Positions 26,554-36,960 of a stretch of 64,000 bases of DNA are shown here, one piece after another. This DNA comes from Muribaculaceae bacterium (GTDB lineage: Bacteria; Bacteroidota; Bacteroidia; Bacteroidales; Muribaculaceae), in the NCBI GenBank assembly GCA_022509185.1, contig JAFLTS010000006.1:1-64000 (forward strand). Reading direction: 5' to 3'. Below the pieces are notes generated by a model. It made no database searches. It saw nothing but the letters and a program-made list of their open reading frames with translations, and was not told where the DNA came from. The position numbers and the translations under genes are program-made. How positions within the stretch are numbered: position 1 is the stretch's first letter; each line of letters opens with the position of its first letter.

Positions 26554-26561
26554 CAAAATTA
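26554..26561 (-). promoter_or_regulatory. Candidate -7 element of the OmpA-HTH operon
   Basis: The minus strand reads TAATTTTG about 60 nt before the ATG at 26494. The matching -33 region is an A/T run without a clear TTTG. Confidence 0.35.
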
Positions 26562-26649
26562 AAGATTTTTTTTCTAAAAACGTAATTCCGATAATTTTAG
26601 AGTATTATTATAAAGTTTCGGGGTTCAACAGTTTTAAAGAATGTCAAGT

Positions 26650-26681
26650 TTTGTATCCCTTGTCAACATTGCTTAAATTTG
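26650..26681 (+). promoter_or_regulatory. Promoter of folA
   Basis: TTTG (26650-26653), a 20-nt spacer and TAAATTTG (26674-26681), an exact consensus match. The ATG is at 26700, so the leader is only about 12-15 nt. Confidence 0.7.
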
Positions 26682-26699
26682 TAAACAAAAATAATTTTC

Positions 26700-27182
26700 A
26701 TGGCTGTAAATCTCATTGTTGCATTAGGAGAAAAGGGAGAAATAGGGATAAAAGGAGACCTTATATGGAAACTTTCTTCAGACCTCAAGAGATTTAAAAG
26801 TCTGACAACCGGTCATCCCGTGATTATGGGGCGTAAAACCTGGGAATCTTTACCAAAAAAACCTTTACCAGGCAGGCGTAATATTGTGTTGAGCCGAAAC
26901 ACGGATTTCCAAGATCCCCGAGTAGAAAAGGCCCTTTCCTTAGAAGAAGCTTTGAGGATGACGGAGGGAGAAGATCCTTTTGTGATAGGAGGAGCAGAAA
27001 TATACAAAGCTTTTCTTCCTTTTGTTTCTCATCTTTACCTTACCCATGTTTATGACTCAAACCCATTGGCTGACGCGTATTTAAATATTGATCTGGAGAA
27101 GAACTGGAGAAAAACTGAAGAAAGCGAGGAAATCATAGAAAACGGTGTGAGGTATCGCTTTGCTAATTATACCAAAGTGTGA
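26700..27182 (+). CDS. folA: Dihydrofolate reductase
   Basis: FolA reduces dihydrofolate to tetrahydrofolate with NADPH. The 160-residue length is normal. Visible motifs are the N-terminal LIVALGEKGEIG, the active-site Asp in LSSDLKRFK, the cofactor segment VIMGRKTWESLP, PGRRNIVLSR and FVIGGAEIYKAF. The usual N-x-(L/M)-P-W stretch reads GDLIWKL, so the Pro is replaced while the Trp is kept. The stop codon overlaps the GTG start of the next glycosyltransferase. thyA, its usual metabolic partner, lies 8.5 kb away rather than beside it. Confidence 0.95.
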   Translation: MAVNLIVALGEKGEIGIKGDLIWKLSSDLKRFKSLTTGHPVIMGRKTWESLPKKPLPGRRNIVLSRNTDFQDPRVEKALSLEEALRMTEGEDPFVIGGAEIYKAFLPFVSHLYLTHVYDSNPLADAYLNIDLEKNWRKTEESEEIIENGVRYRFANYTKV

Positions 27183-28456
27183 AGATAGCTATTTTAAATA
27201 AAAGTGACTCCACAGGGGGAGCAGCTGTGGTGAGCCGAAGATTAATGGAAGCCCTCCGTAAAGAAGGAGTTGACACCAGAATGGTGGTAACTGAAAAATT
27301 AAGCGATTCTCCCTATGTATCTTTAGCTGCCTCTAATTTCTCTATTAAAAAGGCTTTCTTTACAGAAAGGCTAAAAATTTTCGCTGTCAACGGATTTGAC
27401 AGGAAGACCCTTTTTAAGATTGATACAGGCGAAGAAGGACTTCCCTTGTGGAAAAATAAATTTATAAAAGAGGCTGATGCTATTTTAATAAATTGGGTTA
27501 ATCAGGGGATGCTCTCGTTGAAAGGAGTGCGAAAAATATTAGCCATTGGGAAACCGGTAATTATTACCATGCACGATATGTGGTGGATGACCGGTATATG
27601 CCATCATGCCGGTGAATGTCAGCATTATAAGTATGAGTGTGGAGATTGTCCTTTGTTGAAAAATGGAGGTTCTCCTCATGATTTATCTTACAAAATTCAC
27701 AAAAAGAAAAAGGATATATATTCCGATAAGGATATAACAAGGAAAATGGCCTTTGTAGCTGTAAGCACATGGCTCGAAAATAAATCCTTGGAAAGCAGCC
27801 TTTTGAAAAATTGTCGCACTAAAGTTATACCTAATGCATTCAGTTTTATAAAAGATTCCTATATTCCCTTGAAACGGGATAAAATCAGAATTCTTTTCGG
27901 AGCAGCACGATTGGATGATCCAATCAAAGGTCTTGACACCTTAAAGACTACATCCGAGATTTTGAAAAATAAATATCCGGATATATCCTCAAAAATGGAG
28001 ATCGCTGTTTTCGGGAAAGCAAAAAATCCCGGTTCATTGGATGGATTCTCACTTCCTTTGGTAAATTTAGGTTTGTTAAGAGGTGAAAAAGAGTTAGCCC
28101 GGATCTATTGTGAGGCTGATATCTTGGTGTCCTCCTCCTCTTATGAAACTCTCCCCGGTACTTTAGTAGAGGCACAAGCCTATGGATGCATTCCGGTATG
28201 CTTTGACAGAGGAGGCCAAGGGGACATTATACAGCATGAGGACACAGGATTCATGGTAAAATATGATGACAACCTCAATATCAGGGCCTGTAATCTTGCA
28301 GAAGGAATAATTCAGGCTGTAAAAGTAATAGAAAACCCCGCTTGTCTTGAAGAATTCAAAATTAAAATGAAAGAATCAGTAACTCGGAAATTTTCATATA
28401 GCAGTATTGCAAGCCGGTATATTGATCTGATCGACAAATTAGGGGCTGAAACCTAA
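27179..28456 (+). CDS. Glycosyltransferase family 4 protein
   Basis: The 425-residue GT-B fold glycosyltransferase opens with the donor-side glycine motif (SDSTGGAAVVSRRL). It has the C-terminal nucleotide-sugar region with GAARLDDPIKGLD and SSSYETLPGTLVEAQAYG, where the EX7E-type Glu pair sits. A Cys/His-rich insert (about 140-160, CHHAGECQHYKYECGDC) is typical of WcaC-like colanic-acid-type enzymes in Bacteroidetes and may bind a metal. The start is GTG, overlapping the folA stop (GTGA), so it is translated together with folA despite unrelated function. The substrate is unknown. Confidence 0.9.
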   Translation: MKIAILNKSDSTGGAAVVSRRLMEALRKEGVDTRMVVTEKLSDSPYVSLAASNFSIKKAFFTERLKIFAVNGFDRKTLFKIDTGEEGLPLWKNKFIKEADAILINWVNQGMLSLKGVRKILAIGKPVIITMHDMWWMTGICHHAGECQHYKYECGDCPLLKNGGSPHDLSYKIHKKKKDIYSDKDITRKMAFVAVSTWLENKSLESSLLKNCRTKVIPNAFSFIKDSYIPLKRDKIRILFGAARLDDPIKGLDTLKTTSEILKNKYPDISSKMEIAVFGKAKNPGSLDGFSLPLVNLGLLRGEKELARIYCEADILVSSSSYETLPGTLVEAQAYGCIPVCFDRGGQGDIIQHEDTGFMVKYDDNLNIRACNLAEGIIQAVKVIENPACLEEFKIKMKESVTRKFSYSSIASRYIDLIDKLGAET

Positions 28457-28478
28457 GTCTTCATCGTAATAAATATAT

Positions 28479-28486
28479 TAAATTTG
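28479..28486 (+). promoter_or_regulatory. Candidate -7 element before the WYL gene
   Basis: TAAATTTG ends 6 nt before the ATG at 28493, predicting a leaderless or nearly leaderless transcript. The -33 box is poor. Confidence 0.4.
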
Positions 28487-28492
28487 TAATAT

Positions 28493-29398
28493 ATGGCCCG
28501 CAATCTTATTGAGAAATATATCTGGATTATCGATACTCTTTCACAATATAGAAGGCTCTCAAAGGAGGAGCTGCATACTCTTTGGAGACGCTCCGATATT
28601 TCCGGAGGGGAACCTCTTCCGGACCGCACTTTCTACCATTATCGTAGAAGTATTGAAGAAATATTTAAAATCGAAATCAAATGCGATAATAGCGGGAGAT
28701 ATTATATAGATACACCTTCCTCAATGAGGAGCCATTCTCTCACAAACTGGCTTTTGGATTCTATGGCCGTAAGCTCAGCGCTCAACCAGAACCAGCCAGG
28801 TTTTGAAAGAATAGAAATCGAGGATGTGCCATCAGCTCGTGAATTCCTGCCCATAGTGCTTGAAGCTATCCGGGACTCAGTGAAATTGTGTTTCACTTAT
28901 GCAAGTTTTGCCAGGGCCCGTGCGGAAACTAAAATTATCTTCCATCCTTACTTTTTGAAAAGATACAAACAAAGATGGTATATGATAGGGTTCCAGGAGA
29001 AAAGGAAATCGATACGTACTTATGCCCTTGACAGAATACGGGAGATGCAACTTGTAAAGGAAGAATTTGAAAAGCCTGGTTCCATTACTCTCGACCAATT
29101 GTTCGGTAATATTGTGGGGGTCACCACATCGGAAGCATCTGTAAAGTCTGTAAAATTGAAAACAACTCCCACTCAGGCAAAATATTTCAGAGCCCTTCCG
29201 CTTCATACATCACAAAAAGAGGAGGTACACGACGATTATTCAATATTCAGCTATCAACTGAAACTCAATTACGAACTGGCTCATGAAATCCTGTCGTTCG
29301 GAGATTCCGTGAAAGTAATTGAACCACCGGAACTAAAGGCAATGGTAGTGACTCAACTTCAAGAAACATTGGCTCAATATCAAACTGACAAAAAATGA
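28493..29398 (+). CDS. WYL domain-containing transcriptional regulator
   Basis: The product has 301 residues. An N-terminal winged-helix region (about 1-75) is followed by a WYL domain (about 120-200) with HPYFLKRYKQRWYMIGF and IRTYALDRI, and a C-terminal WCX-like part. WYL domains bind nucleic acids or nucleotide ligands and occur in regulators of DNA-damage and phage-defence genes, but this chromosomal type is also common in ordinary Bacteroidetes loci. It heads an overlapping run: its stop overlaps the nucleotidyltransferase start by four bases, followed by obg and an acyltransferase. Confidence 0.88.
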   Translation: MARNLIEKYIWIIDTLSQYRRLSKEELHTLWRRSDISGGEPLPDRTFYHYRRSIEEIFKIEIKCDNSGRYYIDTPSSMRSHSLTNWLLDSMAVSSALNQNQPGFERIEIEDVPSAREFLPIVLEAIRDSVKLCFTYASFARARAETKIIFHPYFLKRYKQRWYMIGFQEKRKSIRTYALDRIREMQLVKEEFEKPGSITLDQLFGNIVGVTTSEASVKSVKLKTTPTQAKYFRALPLHTSQKEEVHDDYSIFSYQLKLNYELAHEILSFGDSVKVIEPPELKAMVVTQLQETLAQYQTDKK

Positions 29399-30474
29399 AA
29401 AATACAGATACAGAAATATCTCCTGAAACTAAAAAAATAATTGAACGCCATTCAATTTCACCTGATAAAACTATCAGGGATGCCATGCGCAAAATCAACG
29501 GAATCTCCGGAGAATCCATGACTTTATTTGTAATAAATGATTCAGGTAAAATCCTTGGGAGTATAACAGACGGAGACATTAGAAGAGCATTGATAGTCGG
29601 TGGCGATCTTCAGGATTGTGTTTCGACCGTGATGAATAAAAATTTTCTATCGGTCAAAAGTTCCGACAATATTCCTTTGGTTATGGCCGAGGGACGCAAA
29701 AAGCATATAGAACTCCTTCCTGTGATAAACAACGGGAAAATTGAAGAACTTATAGATCTTAGAATCACTCATACTTGTCTGCCTTTGGAAGCAGTGCTTA
29801 TGGCCGGTGGACGGGGAGAACGCCTGCGTCCTTTGACCGACGAAATGCCCAAACCATTGTTGCCGGTGGCAGGTAAACCCATAATTGATTATAATGTTGA
29901 AGAACTTGAGGCGTGTGGCATCAAAAAAATTCATGTCACAGTAAATTATATGGGTGATAAGATACGTAATCATTTTGCTGAACGTCGTGGAAGAGCAAAA
30001 GTAGATTGCATCACGGAACCAAAACGGCTCGGTACTTTCGGAAGCCTCGCTTTTGTAGAGAATATAAGCACCGACGACATCATAGTGATGAATTCTGACT
30101 TACTTTCAGTGATAGATTTCGAGTCTATGTATCTACATCATCGAAGATCAGGAGCTGACTTTACGATAGGGGCTGTACCTTATTCGGTATCAGTGCCATT
30201 TGCTATCATGAGGTTGCAAGGTCATAAAGTGAAATCCCTTGAGGAGAAACCAACATACAACTATTTTGCCAATGGAGGTGTTTACATAATGAAGAGCAAC
30301 CTGATTTCCCGAATCAATAAAGGGGAATATCTGGATGCTCCGGATTTTATAATGACCTTGATAAAAGATAATTTCAATGTGAGTAGCTATCACATCAATG
30401 GTACATGGGTAGATATAGGATCTCCCGATGATTACAGACTCGCCAATGAATTAGCCTCACGAAAAATTAAATGA
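29395..30474 (+). CDS. Sugar-phosphate nucleotidyltransferase with N-terminal CBS pair
   Basis: The product has 359 residues. Two CBS motifs (about 15-130; DGDIRRAL in the first) precede a nucleotidyltransferase domain (about 133-355) with the signature [14 protein letters not shown] and [17 protein letters not shown] supplies the metal-binding Asp. Such CBS fusions activate sugar 1-phosphates for surface-glycan synthesis (for example PtmE-like GlcN-1-P guanylyltransferases), and the CBS pair may sense adenine nucleotides. The exact sugar is unknown. It overlaps the WYL gene by four bases and is 1 bp from obg. Confidence 0.9.
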   Translation: MKNTDTEISPETKKIIERHSISPDKTIRDAMRKINGISGESMTLFVINDSGKILGSITDGDIRRALIVGGDLQDCVSTVMNKNFLSVKSSDNIPLVMAEGRKKHIELLPVINNGKIEELIDLRITHTCLPLEAVLMAGGRGERLRPLTDEMPKPLLPVAGKPIIDYNVEELEACGIKKIHVTVNYMGDKIRNHFAERRGRAKVDCITEPKRLGTFGSLAFVENISTDDIIVMNSDLLSVIDFESMYLHHRRSGADFTIGAVPYSVSVPFAIMRLQGHKVKSLEEKPTYNYFANGGVYIMKSNLISRINKGEYLDAPDFIMTLIKDNFNVSSYHINGTWVDIGSPDDYRLANELASRKIK

Positions 30475-30475
30475 A

Positions 30476-31639
30476 ATGGCAGAATCTAATTTTATAGACT
30501 ACGTAAAGATTTTATGTCGATCAGGTAAAGGTGGCGCAGGTAGCCGCCATTTCCATCGTGCGAAATATCTTCCCAAAGGAGGTCCCGACGGAGGAAACGG
30601 AGGCCGAGGAGGACATATAATTCTTAAGGGAAACAGAAATATGTGGACACTTCTCCCCTTACGTTACCAAAGACATATTTTTGCTACGGATGGTGAAAGA
30701 GGGAGTGAAAACAGATCCACCGGTAAGGACGGAGAAGATCGTATTATTGAGGTGCCTGTAGGAACCGTGGTATTTGACGCTGATTCCGGGGAATTCCTCT
30801 GCGAAGTCACCGAAGATGGACAAGAAGTAAAGTTGCTTCGGGGTGGTAAAGGTGGTTTGGGCAACTGGAATTTTGCCACTTCCACAAATCGTGCTCCAAG
30901 ATATGCACAGCCCGGACAGCCTGCCATTGAGAAGACTGTGATTCTTGAACTTAAACTATTGGGCGACGTAGGATTAGTGGGATTTCCTAATGCCGGGAAA
31001 TCCACCTTACTGTCAGCTTTATCAGCAGCAAAACCAAAAATAGCTGATTATCCCTTCACTACTATGGAGCCAAGTTTAGGTATCGTAGACTATCGTGGCG
31101 ACAAATCGTTTGTGATGGCCGATATACCGGGAATTATAGAAGGAGCCAGCGAGGGAAAGGGTTTGGGTCTTCGTTTTCTCCGACATATTGAAAGAAATGC
31201 CGTATTGCTGTTCCTGATTCCCGCTGACAGTGACAATATAAAGAGAGACTATGAAATCCTTCTTAAGGAACTTAAGGAATTCAATCCTGAACTGGGAGAC
31301 AAAGGACGTGTACTGGCAATATCCAAATCCGATCTTTTAGATGATGAGTTGAGAGAAGAGATCTCCAAAGAACTACCCGAGGGGATACCCACGGTGTTTA
31401 TTTCAGCTGTAACAGGTCAAGGGCTTACAGAATTGAAAGATCTTTTATGGCGTGAAATCAATTCTGAAGACAATAAGGCCAAAAGCACACTTACTCACAG
31501 AGATCTTGATGTGAAAAGCCGGGTGCCGGAAGAGGATGACTTTATTTTCCAACAAGACGACACAGAAGAAGAACTACCTGATGAGGAAATCGACTGGGAC
31601 AACGATTTCTGGGAAGAGGAAGACTCTGTAAATGGATGA
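30476..31639 (+). CDS. obg: GTPase Obg/CgtA
   Basis: Obg is a ribosome-associated GTPase needed for 50S maturation and stress responses. The 387-residue protein has the glycine-rich Obg domain (about 1-160, [13 protein letters not shown]) and a GTPase domain with G1 [10 protein letters not shown]3 DIPG and G4 SKSD. The C-terminal tail is very acidic. In many Bacteroidales obg follows adk; here it follows a sugar nucleotidyltransferase instead. The next gene starts inside its last codons. Confidence 0.96.
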   Translation: MAESNFIDYVKILCRSGKGGAGSRHFHRAKYLPKGGPDGGNGGRGGHIILKGNRNMWTLLPLRYQRHIFATDGERGSENRSTGKDGEDRIIEVPVGTVVFDADSGEFLCEVTEDGQEVKLLRGGKGGLGNWNFATSTNRAPRYAQPGQPAIEKTVILELKLLGDVGLVGFPNAGKSTLLSALSAAKPKIADYPFTTMEPSLGIVDYRGDKSFVMADIPGIIEGASEGKGLGLRFLRHIERNAVLLFLIPADSDNIKRDYEILLKELKEFNPELGDKGRVLAISKSDLLDDELREEISKELPEGIPTVFISAVTGQGLTELKDLLWREINSEDNKAKSTLTHRDLDVKSRVPEEDDFIFQQDDTEEELPDEEIDWDNDFWEEEDSVNG

Positions 31640-32468
31640 TAAACTTCTAGTGCTTGATATCCGGGATATCTTGAAAAAAAGAATACCCGAGAAGAAACGG
31701 AAATGGATACCTTCGTTTCTTATAACAGGTGTGGAAAAACTAATCCGACAGAAAGAACTCAACGAGATTCTGGCAGCTACTTATCCGGCTCATGGATCGG
31801 AATTCTCACGTAAAGTTCTTGAACATTTAGAGATTACTGTGGAAGTAAAAGGATTGGGAAATCTTAAAGATAACCACCGGTATATGTTTGCGAGCAATCA
31901 TCCATTAGGAGGACTTGATGGTATGGCACTTATCACAGTGCTGGCAACAAAATACGGAGATGGGAATATCCGGTTTCTGGTCAACGATATGCTTATGAAT
32001 GTCACTCCGCTTAAAGATATCTTTCTCCCGGTGAATAAATTCGGTAAGCAAGGGAAAGCCAATACCCTTGAAATTAACGCAAAGATGGCATCCAATTGCC
32101 AGATTTTCCAATTTCCTGCAGGATTATGTTCGAGGCTCAACGACCGGGGAGAGGTTTCTGACCTGGAATGGCAGAAATCCTTTGTTGTGAAAGCTTTGGA
32201 ATATAAAAGAGATATAGTTCCGGTATTCTTTAAAGGAAAAAATTCCGATAAGTTTTATAAGATAGCCAGATGGCGAAAAAAATTGGGGATAAAATTTAAT
32301 CTGGAACAGATATTGTTGCCCTCCGAACTTTGCAAAGCACGAGGGAAACATTTCGAGATAATTTTCGGGAAACCTATAAACTGGAGGCAACTGGCTGAAA
32401 GCGGTAAAAATTCGAAAGAACTTGCCGCCATGATAAAAGGCCATTCATATGCATTGGGGAAGGAATAA
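31632..32468 (+). CDS. Lysophospholipid acyltransferase family protein
   Basis: The 278-residue PlsC-like acyltransferase has the catalytic His-Asp segment NHPLGGLDG; the spacing between His and Asp is five residues rather than the usual four, as in related Bacteroidetes proteins. The later FPAGLCSRL stands where FPEG normally contributes to acceptor binding. It could acylate lysophosphatidate. The Bacteroidetes subgroup also includes the O-acyltransferases of glycine-lipid synthesis, and no neighbour decides between them. Its ATG overlaps the obg stop by 8 bp. Confidence 0.85.
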   Translation: MDDKLLVLDIRDILKKRIPEKKRKWIPSFLITGVEKLIRQKELNEILAATYPAHGSEFSRKVLEHLEITVEVKGLGNLKDNHRYMFASNHPLGGLDGMALITVLATKYGDGNIRFLVNDMLMNVTPLKDIFLPVNKFGKQGKANTLEINAKMASNCQIFQFPAGLCSRLNDRGEVSDLEWQKSFVVKALEYKRDIVPVFFKGKNSDKFYKIARWRKKLGIKFNLEQILLPSELCKARGKHFEIIFGKPINWRQLAESGKNSKELAAMIKGHSYALGKE

Positions 32469-32523
32469 GACAACAAATTTCGTCTATCCAGGTCTTACAT
32501 TTTTTATTTTGATACATTGTGAT

Positions 32524-32531
32524 TAATTTTG
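32524..32531 (+). promoter_or_regulatory. Candidate -7 element of yidC
   Basis: TAATTTTG lies 83 nt before the yidC ATG. A TTTTG lies only 12 nt upstream and no proper -33 box is evident. Confidence 0.35.
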
Positions 32532-32613
32532 CAGATTGAATATCCCGGCTAATCCTTAAAAGAGAAGAATTCGCCCGGCTAATTTTTGCTAACATCACAA
32601 CGATATCAATTAG

Positions 32614-34713
32614 ATGGATAGGAATACCGTCATCGGTTTATTACTAATGGCAGCCGTATTTTTCGGCTTCATGTGGTTTGCCCCAAAAGATAAAATAGAG
32701 ATTCCCGAAGAAGAGGTGGAGAATACTGTTCAACCTGTAGTGCCTGTAGTGGCTATCGACTCTTTGAGCCCTTCGGAACTAAAATGGCTTGTAAGAAATA
32801 TCACCGACCATGGGGAAACAGTGGCAGGAACCGATTCTCTCACACGATTCAATTATTCCAACAAACTTGTAGATCTCACCACCGACGGAAAGAACGTTGA
32901 AGGAACTGTTAACGTAGATGGAGTGATTTTGAATTGGGAAGATGTGAATAAGGCTGACTTATCAAAGATGACGGCTGTGCAACAACGTAAGGCCATTGAA
33001 ATAGTTAGAGAAGCTTCAGCTGAGATTGGCCGTTTCGGTAAATTCGCTCCATTTCTTGCCGGCAACGACACCATAATTAAGATGGAGAATGACGTCCTGG
33101 CTCTTGAGCTTAGTTCAAAGTCAGGAACAGTGACACGGGCTGAACTTAAAAAATATGACACCGAATACACTCCTGACGAAACAAAAAAACGTAAGGAAAA
33201 AGTTGTAATATTTGAAAAGGGAACTAATACACTTCAATTCCAAATCCCTCTAAATCAAGAAATCTCTACTGCAGATCTTTATTTTGTACCTCAGATTTTA
33301 AGTGACTCTTCAGTGCTTATGAAACTCCCGTTGGCGGAAGACGCTTACTGGGGCATACAATATACACTGCCACGCGGAGACTCTTATGTGATTGATATGA
33401 AAGTGGTGCAGAAAAACCTGAACCGCTATATTGAAAGTAATAACAAAAATCTGGGAGTAGACTGGCATCAGTCACTGATGCGTCAGGAAAAAGGCAAAAT
33501 GTTTGAAGAAAGAAACTCCGCCTTGTATTATAAATTTGCCGGAGGTTCTGTAGATAATCTTTCTGAAAATAAAAACGACTCAGAAGACCGTCAGGCCAAA
33601 ATACGATGGATAGGCTTCAAAAACCAGTTCTTCTCCTCAGTATTGATTTCACAACGTCCTTTCAATATGGCTGATTTCAAATCGGTGGTGTTGAAAGACA
33701 AACCCTATTTTCTAAAAGATTTCAATGCACAGGCCACAGTAAACGATTATGACTGGAATGTAGATGTTCCGGCACACTTCTCATGGTTTATAGGGCCAAA
33801 TCTTTATCCTCTGCTATCCTCACTCGACCGCCAGACCGTGGCTGATGAAAATCTGCAGCTCACAAGGCTTATTCCTTTAGGATGGTCAGTGTTCAGATGG
33901 ATAAACACCGGAGTGATAATACCAATTTTTAATTTCCTGGGCTCCTTTATATCCAACTATGGTATCGTGATCTTAGTGATGACGTTCTTTATAAAACTGG
34001 TGTTATTCCCCCTTACTTATAAGAGTTATAAAAGCCAGGCAGTAATGCGTCTTCTCCAGCCCGAAGTAAAAGAGATAAATGAAAAATATCCCGGACAAGC
34101 AAATGCCATGGTACGTCAACAGAAGATGATGGCCTTATACAATAAAGCCGGAGCAAATCCTATGTCGGGTTGCTTGCCTATGTTGCTTCAGATGCCTATT
34201 CTTTTCGCAATGTTCACATTTTTCCCGTCAGCCATAGAATTGCGGGGACAAAGTTTCCTATGGGCACACGACCTTGCAGCCCCGGATGCAATTATTTCGT
34301 GGAGTGGCCACATACCCCTTATTACAGATTATTTCGGCAATCATATATCTTTATTCTGTCTGCTGATGACGATCACCAACATCATCTATACAAAGATAAA
34401 TATGCAGACTTCTGCCAATCAGATGCCGGGCATGAAATGGATGATGTATCTTATGCCGGTATTCTTCATGATCTTTTTCAACAATTATGCGGCAGGCCTC
34501 TCTTATTATTATTTCCTTTCCTTGCTCATCACAATTGCACAGACATATTCTTTCCGTTATATCATCAAGGAAGAGGATGTGAAACGCACTATGGCAGAGA
34601 ATGCGAAGAAACCGAAGAAAAAGAGCGGATTCATGGCTCGTCTTGAAGAGATGCAGAAACAACAGCAGGCAATGATGCGTGAGCAACAGAAACGTGCTCA
34701 GTCACGACGTTGA
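32614..34713 (+). CDS. yidC: Membrane protein insertase YidC
   Basis: YidC inserts and folds inner-membrane proteins, alone or with SecYEG. The 699-residue protein has an N-terminal helix (MDRNTVIGLLLMAAVFFGFMW), a large periplasmic beta domain (about 30-430), and a conserved five-helix insertase core (about 440-655) with MTFFIKLVLFPLTYKSYKSQ and GCLPMLLQMPILFAMF. A basic Lys/Gln-rich tail follows. It is longer than the E. coli protein (548) because of an extended periplasmic domain, as in other Bacteroidetes. It stands between the obg run and an Fe-S protein gene 90 bp downstream. Confidence 0.96.
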   Translation: MDRNTVIGLLLMAAVFFGFMWFAPKDKIEIPEEEVENTVQPVVPVVAIDSLSPSELKWLVRNITDHGETVAGTDSLTRFNYSNKLVDLTTDGKNVEGTVNVDGVILNWEDVNKADLSKMTAVQQRKAIEIVREASAEIGRFGKFAPFLAGNDTIIKMENDVLALELSSKSGTVTRAELKKYDTEYTPDETKKRKEKVVIFEKGTNTLQFQIPLNQEISTADLYFVPQILSDSSVLMKLPLAEDAYWGIQYTLPRGDSYVIDMKVVQKNLNRYIESNNKNLGVDWHQSLMRQEKGKMFEERNSALYYKFAGGSVDNLSENKNDSEDRQAKIRWIGFKNQFFSSVLISQRPFNMADFKSVVLKDKPYFLKDFNAQATVNDYDWNVDVPAHFSWFIGPNLYPLLSSLDRQTVADENLQLTRLIPLGWSVFRWINTGVIIPIFNFLGSFISNYGIVILVMTFFIKLVLFPLTYKSYKSQAVMRLLQPEVKEINEKYPGQANAMVRQQKMMALYNKAGANPMSGCLPMLLQMPILFAMFTFFPSAIELRGQSFLWAHDLAAPDAIISWSGHIPLITDYFGNHISLFCLLMTITNIIYTKINMQTSANQMPGMKWMMYLMPVFFMIFFNNYAAGLSYYYFLSLLITIAQTYSFRYIIKEEDVKRTMAENAKKPKKKSGFMARLEEMQKQQQAMMREQQKRAQSRR

Positions 34714-34803
34714 AATTTTGAGCATATTGTCTCTGATAAAATAAAAATCAGGGAATTTACACTTAAGGCACGTTAAAGCATTGCGAAAGAAATCAGAATA
34801 CAC

Positions 34804-35625
34804 ATGAAGGAACTCCGAATAATCAGGATATGCCTTGCAGCGCTCTTTTTTATCGGAGCCGTGGTGTATCTTGCAATCGGGTTTCCGGTGCATCCTGCCT
34901 TAAAATTCGTAGAAAAAGCCCAGATTATTCCTTCCGCCATCTCCTTCTCATTAGGTGCAATAATAGTATGGTTAGTGATTACCCTTTTGCTGGGAAGAGT
35001 GTATTGCTCAACAGTTTGTCCCGTCGGAACACTTCAGGATTTATTCAGTAAGGGTAGAAAGATAATCAAACCGCTAAACAAACCATTTAGCTATAGGCCG
35101 GCCTCCAAAATGAGGTATTATATTCTCGGAGCTTATATTTTCTGTATAATAGCCGGAGTGGCAGCAGTTCCCTTCTGGATAGAACCATGGAGTATAATGC
35201 GAAATATTAGCGGGGATATTCACCCTTCAGCAGAGAAGTTCGAATGGATACGCATAGGAGTAGGTGTAACTACTGGTATCATTGCCGGGGTAGTATCTGC
35301 ACTTCTTCTCCTTATTGTGGCTCTTTTCACAGGTCGTGGATTCTGTACAGATATTTGTCCCGTAGGTACGGCTTTAGGATGCTTCAGCAACTATACCCTC
35401 TATCATATAGAGATTGATCCCGACAAATGTATCAACTGTATGAAATGTGAGGATGTATGTCCTTCACAATGTATTAAAGTTGTGTCAAGACATGTCGACA
35501 ATTCCAGATGTGTGAGATGCTTCGATTGTACCCATGTCTGCCCTAACGAGGCCATTAAACTTCAGATTAATCGCAACAGAAGGGTTACACCACTAATGAA
35601 CCCCACCACTCAGGCAAAGGCCTGA
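34804..35625 (+). CDS. NapH/YccM-like 4Fe-4S membrane protein
   Basis: The 273-residue product has about four transmembrane helices, each pair followed by a cytoplasmic Cys-x3-Cys-Pro motif (YCSTVCPVG and FCTDICPVG). Two ferredoxin-type 4Fe-4S motifs (CINCMKCEDVCP and CVRCFDCTHVCP) complete the C-terminal third. This is the layout of NapH, NosR and YccM-type electron-transfer proteins that pass quinol-derived electrons through the membrane. No dedicated reductase lies nearby, so the partner is unknown. Confidence 0.9.
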   Translation: MKELRIIRICLAALFFIGAVVYLAIGFPVHPALKFVEKAQIIPSAISFSLGAIIVWLVITLLLGRVYCSTVCPVGTLQDLFSKGRKIIKPLNKPFSYRPASKMRYYILGAYIFCIIAGVAAVPFWIEPWSIMRNISGDIHPSAEKFEWIRIGVGVTTGIIAGVVSALLLLIVALFTGRGFCTDICPVGTALGCFSNYTLYHIEIDPDKCINCMKCEDVCPSQCIKVVSRHVDNSRCVRCFDCTHVCPNEAIKLQINRNRRVTPLMNPTTQAKA

Positions 35626-35679
35626 CAATATAAGCCAATTGGAGATATAGGTGTTTAAATCTCTTTTATAAACCAAAAA

Positions 35680-36474
35680 ATGAAACAATATCTTGATCTG
35701 ATCAAACATATTCTGAAAGACGGCACTGTAAAAAGTGATCGTACAGGCACAGGCACTATTTCCACTTTTGGATATCAGATGAGATTCGATCTTTCAGATG
35801 GATTTCCATTAGTCACGACAAAAAAAACGCATTTGAAAAGTATAATCCATGAGCTTTTATGGTTCCTGGCAGGTGACACCAACGTGAAATATCTGCAGGA
35901 AAACGGAGTGAGAATTTGGAATGAATGGGCTGATACTGATGGAAATTTAGGGCATATATATGGCTATCAATGGAGATCTTGGCCCGATTATAATGGTGGA
36001 TTTATCGATCAGATTGCAGAAGCAGTTAAAACTATTAAAACCAATCCGGATTCACGAAGAATCATAGTAAGTTCCTGGAATGTAGCTGATATAGAAAATA
36101 TGAATCTTCCCCCATGCCACTGCTTTTTCCAGTTTTATGTAAGTGAAGGAAAACTATCCTTGCAATTATACCAGCGAAGCGCTGATTGCTTCCTTGGCGT
36201 TCCCTTCAATATAGCGAGTTATGCCCTTCTCACCATGATGATGGCACAGGTATGCGATCTTAAGCCTGGTGAATTTATACATACATTAGGAGACGCACAT
36301 ATTTACTTAAACCATATAGCTCAGGTAGAAGAACAATTGAAACGCACACCGAGACCTTTACCTATTATGAAAATCAATCCTGAAGTAAAGAATATCTTTG
36401 ATTTCAAATATGATGATTTTCATCTTGAAGGCTATGATCCTTGGCCCGCAATCAAAGGAGAGGTAAGTGTCTAA
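35680..36474 (+). CDS. thyA: Thymidylate synthase
   Basis: ThyA methylates dUMP to dTMP with methylenetetrahydrofolate. The 264-residue length equals that of the E. coli enzyme. The catalytic Cys is in [10 protein letters not shown], and the Arg of SDRTGTGT, the GDAHIYLNH segment and the [16 protein letters not shown] dUMP-binding region are intact. The final bases overlap the end of the opposing DUF488 gene. folA lies 8.5 kb upstream. Confidence 0.97.
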   Translation: MKQYLDLIKHILKDGTVKSDRTGTGTISTFGYQMRFDLSDGFPLVTTKKTHLKSIIHELLWFLAGDTNVKYLQENGVRIWNEWADTDGNLGHIYGYQWRSWPDYNGGFIDQIAEAVKTIKTNPDSRRIIVSSWNVADIENMNLPPCHCFFQFYVSEGKLSLQLYQRSADCFLGVPFNIASYALLTMMMAQVCDLKPGEFIHTLGDAHIYLNHIAQVEEQLKRTPRPLPIMKINPEVKNIFDFKYDDFHLEGYDPWPAIKGEVSV

Positions 36475-36836
36475 GAAGACTTTTTCTCATTAAGCATATC
36501 ATAGACTACGACAGCATTATTATGAGTCTCGTCATGTGAGGAATAAAGAAGTGTCACAACTGGTTTTGATGCTATATATTCTTTAAGTTTTAAAAAAGCG
36601 GGATTTGCTTCCAGCTCCTCACGGTATTTTTTTTCAAATCCTGCCCATCTGTCGGTAGGATCGGCATGAAACCATTCCCTTAATTCTGTAGATGGGGCTA
36701 TATCTTTATCCCATAAATCATAATGAAAGGTTTCATGCGAGAGCCCTCTGGGCCAAAGCCTGTCGATATAAATTCTGAAACCGTCATCCGGACTCGCCGG
36801 CTCATATGCTCTTTTTAACTGTATCGTCTGTGCCAT
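36471..36836 (-). CDS. DUF488 family (YeaO-like) protein
   Basis: The 121-residue product is a single DUF488 domain: [11 protein letters not shown] near the N terminus, [18 protein letters not shown] in the middle, and [15 protein letters not shown] near the end. The family is widespread and its function is not established. It is convergent with thyA; the stop codons overlap by four bases. Confidence 0.92.
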   Translation of the reverse strand: MAQTIQLKRAYEPASPDDGFRIYIDRLWPRGLSHETFHYDLWDKDIAPSTELREWFHADPTDRWAGFEKKYREELEANPAFLKLKEYIASKPVVTLLYSSHDETHNNAVVVYDMLNEKKSS

Positions 36837-36960
36837 TTTCTATTGCATTTTATTAAATGAAAGTTTATATTATAACTTTTGAAATATTGGTTAGGTTCAG
36901 TTTTGTAATAATCTATAAAGTGTGTAAGTTTGTAACAGTATAATTCTTTATTAACCGGAT

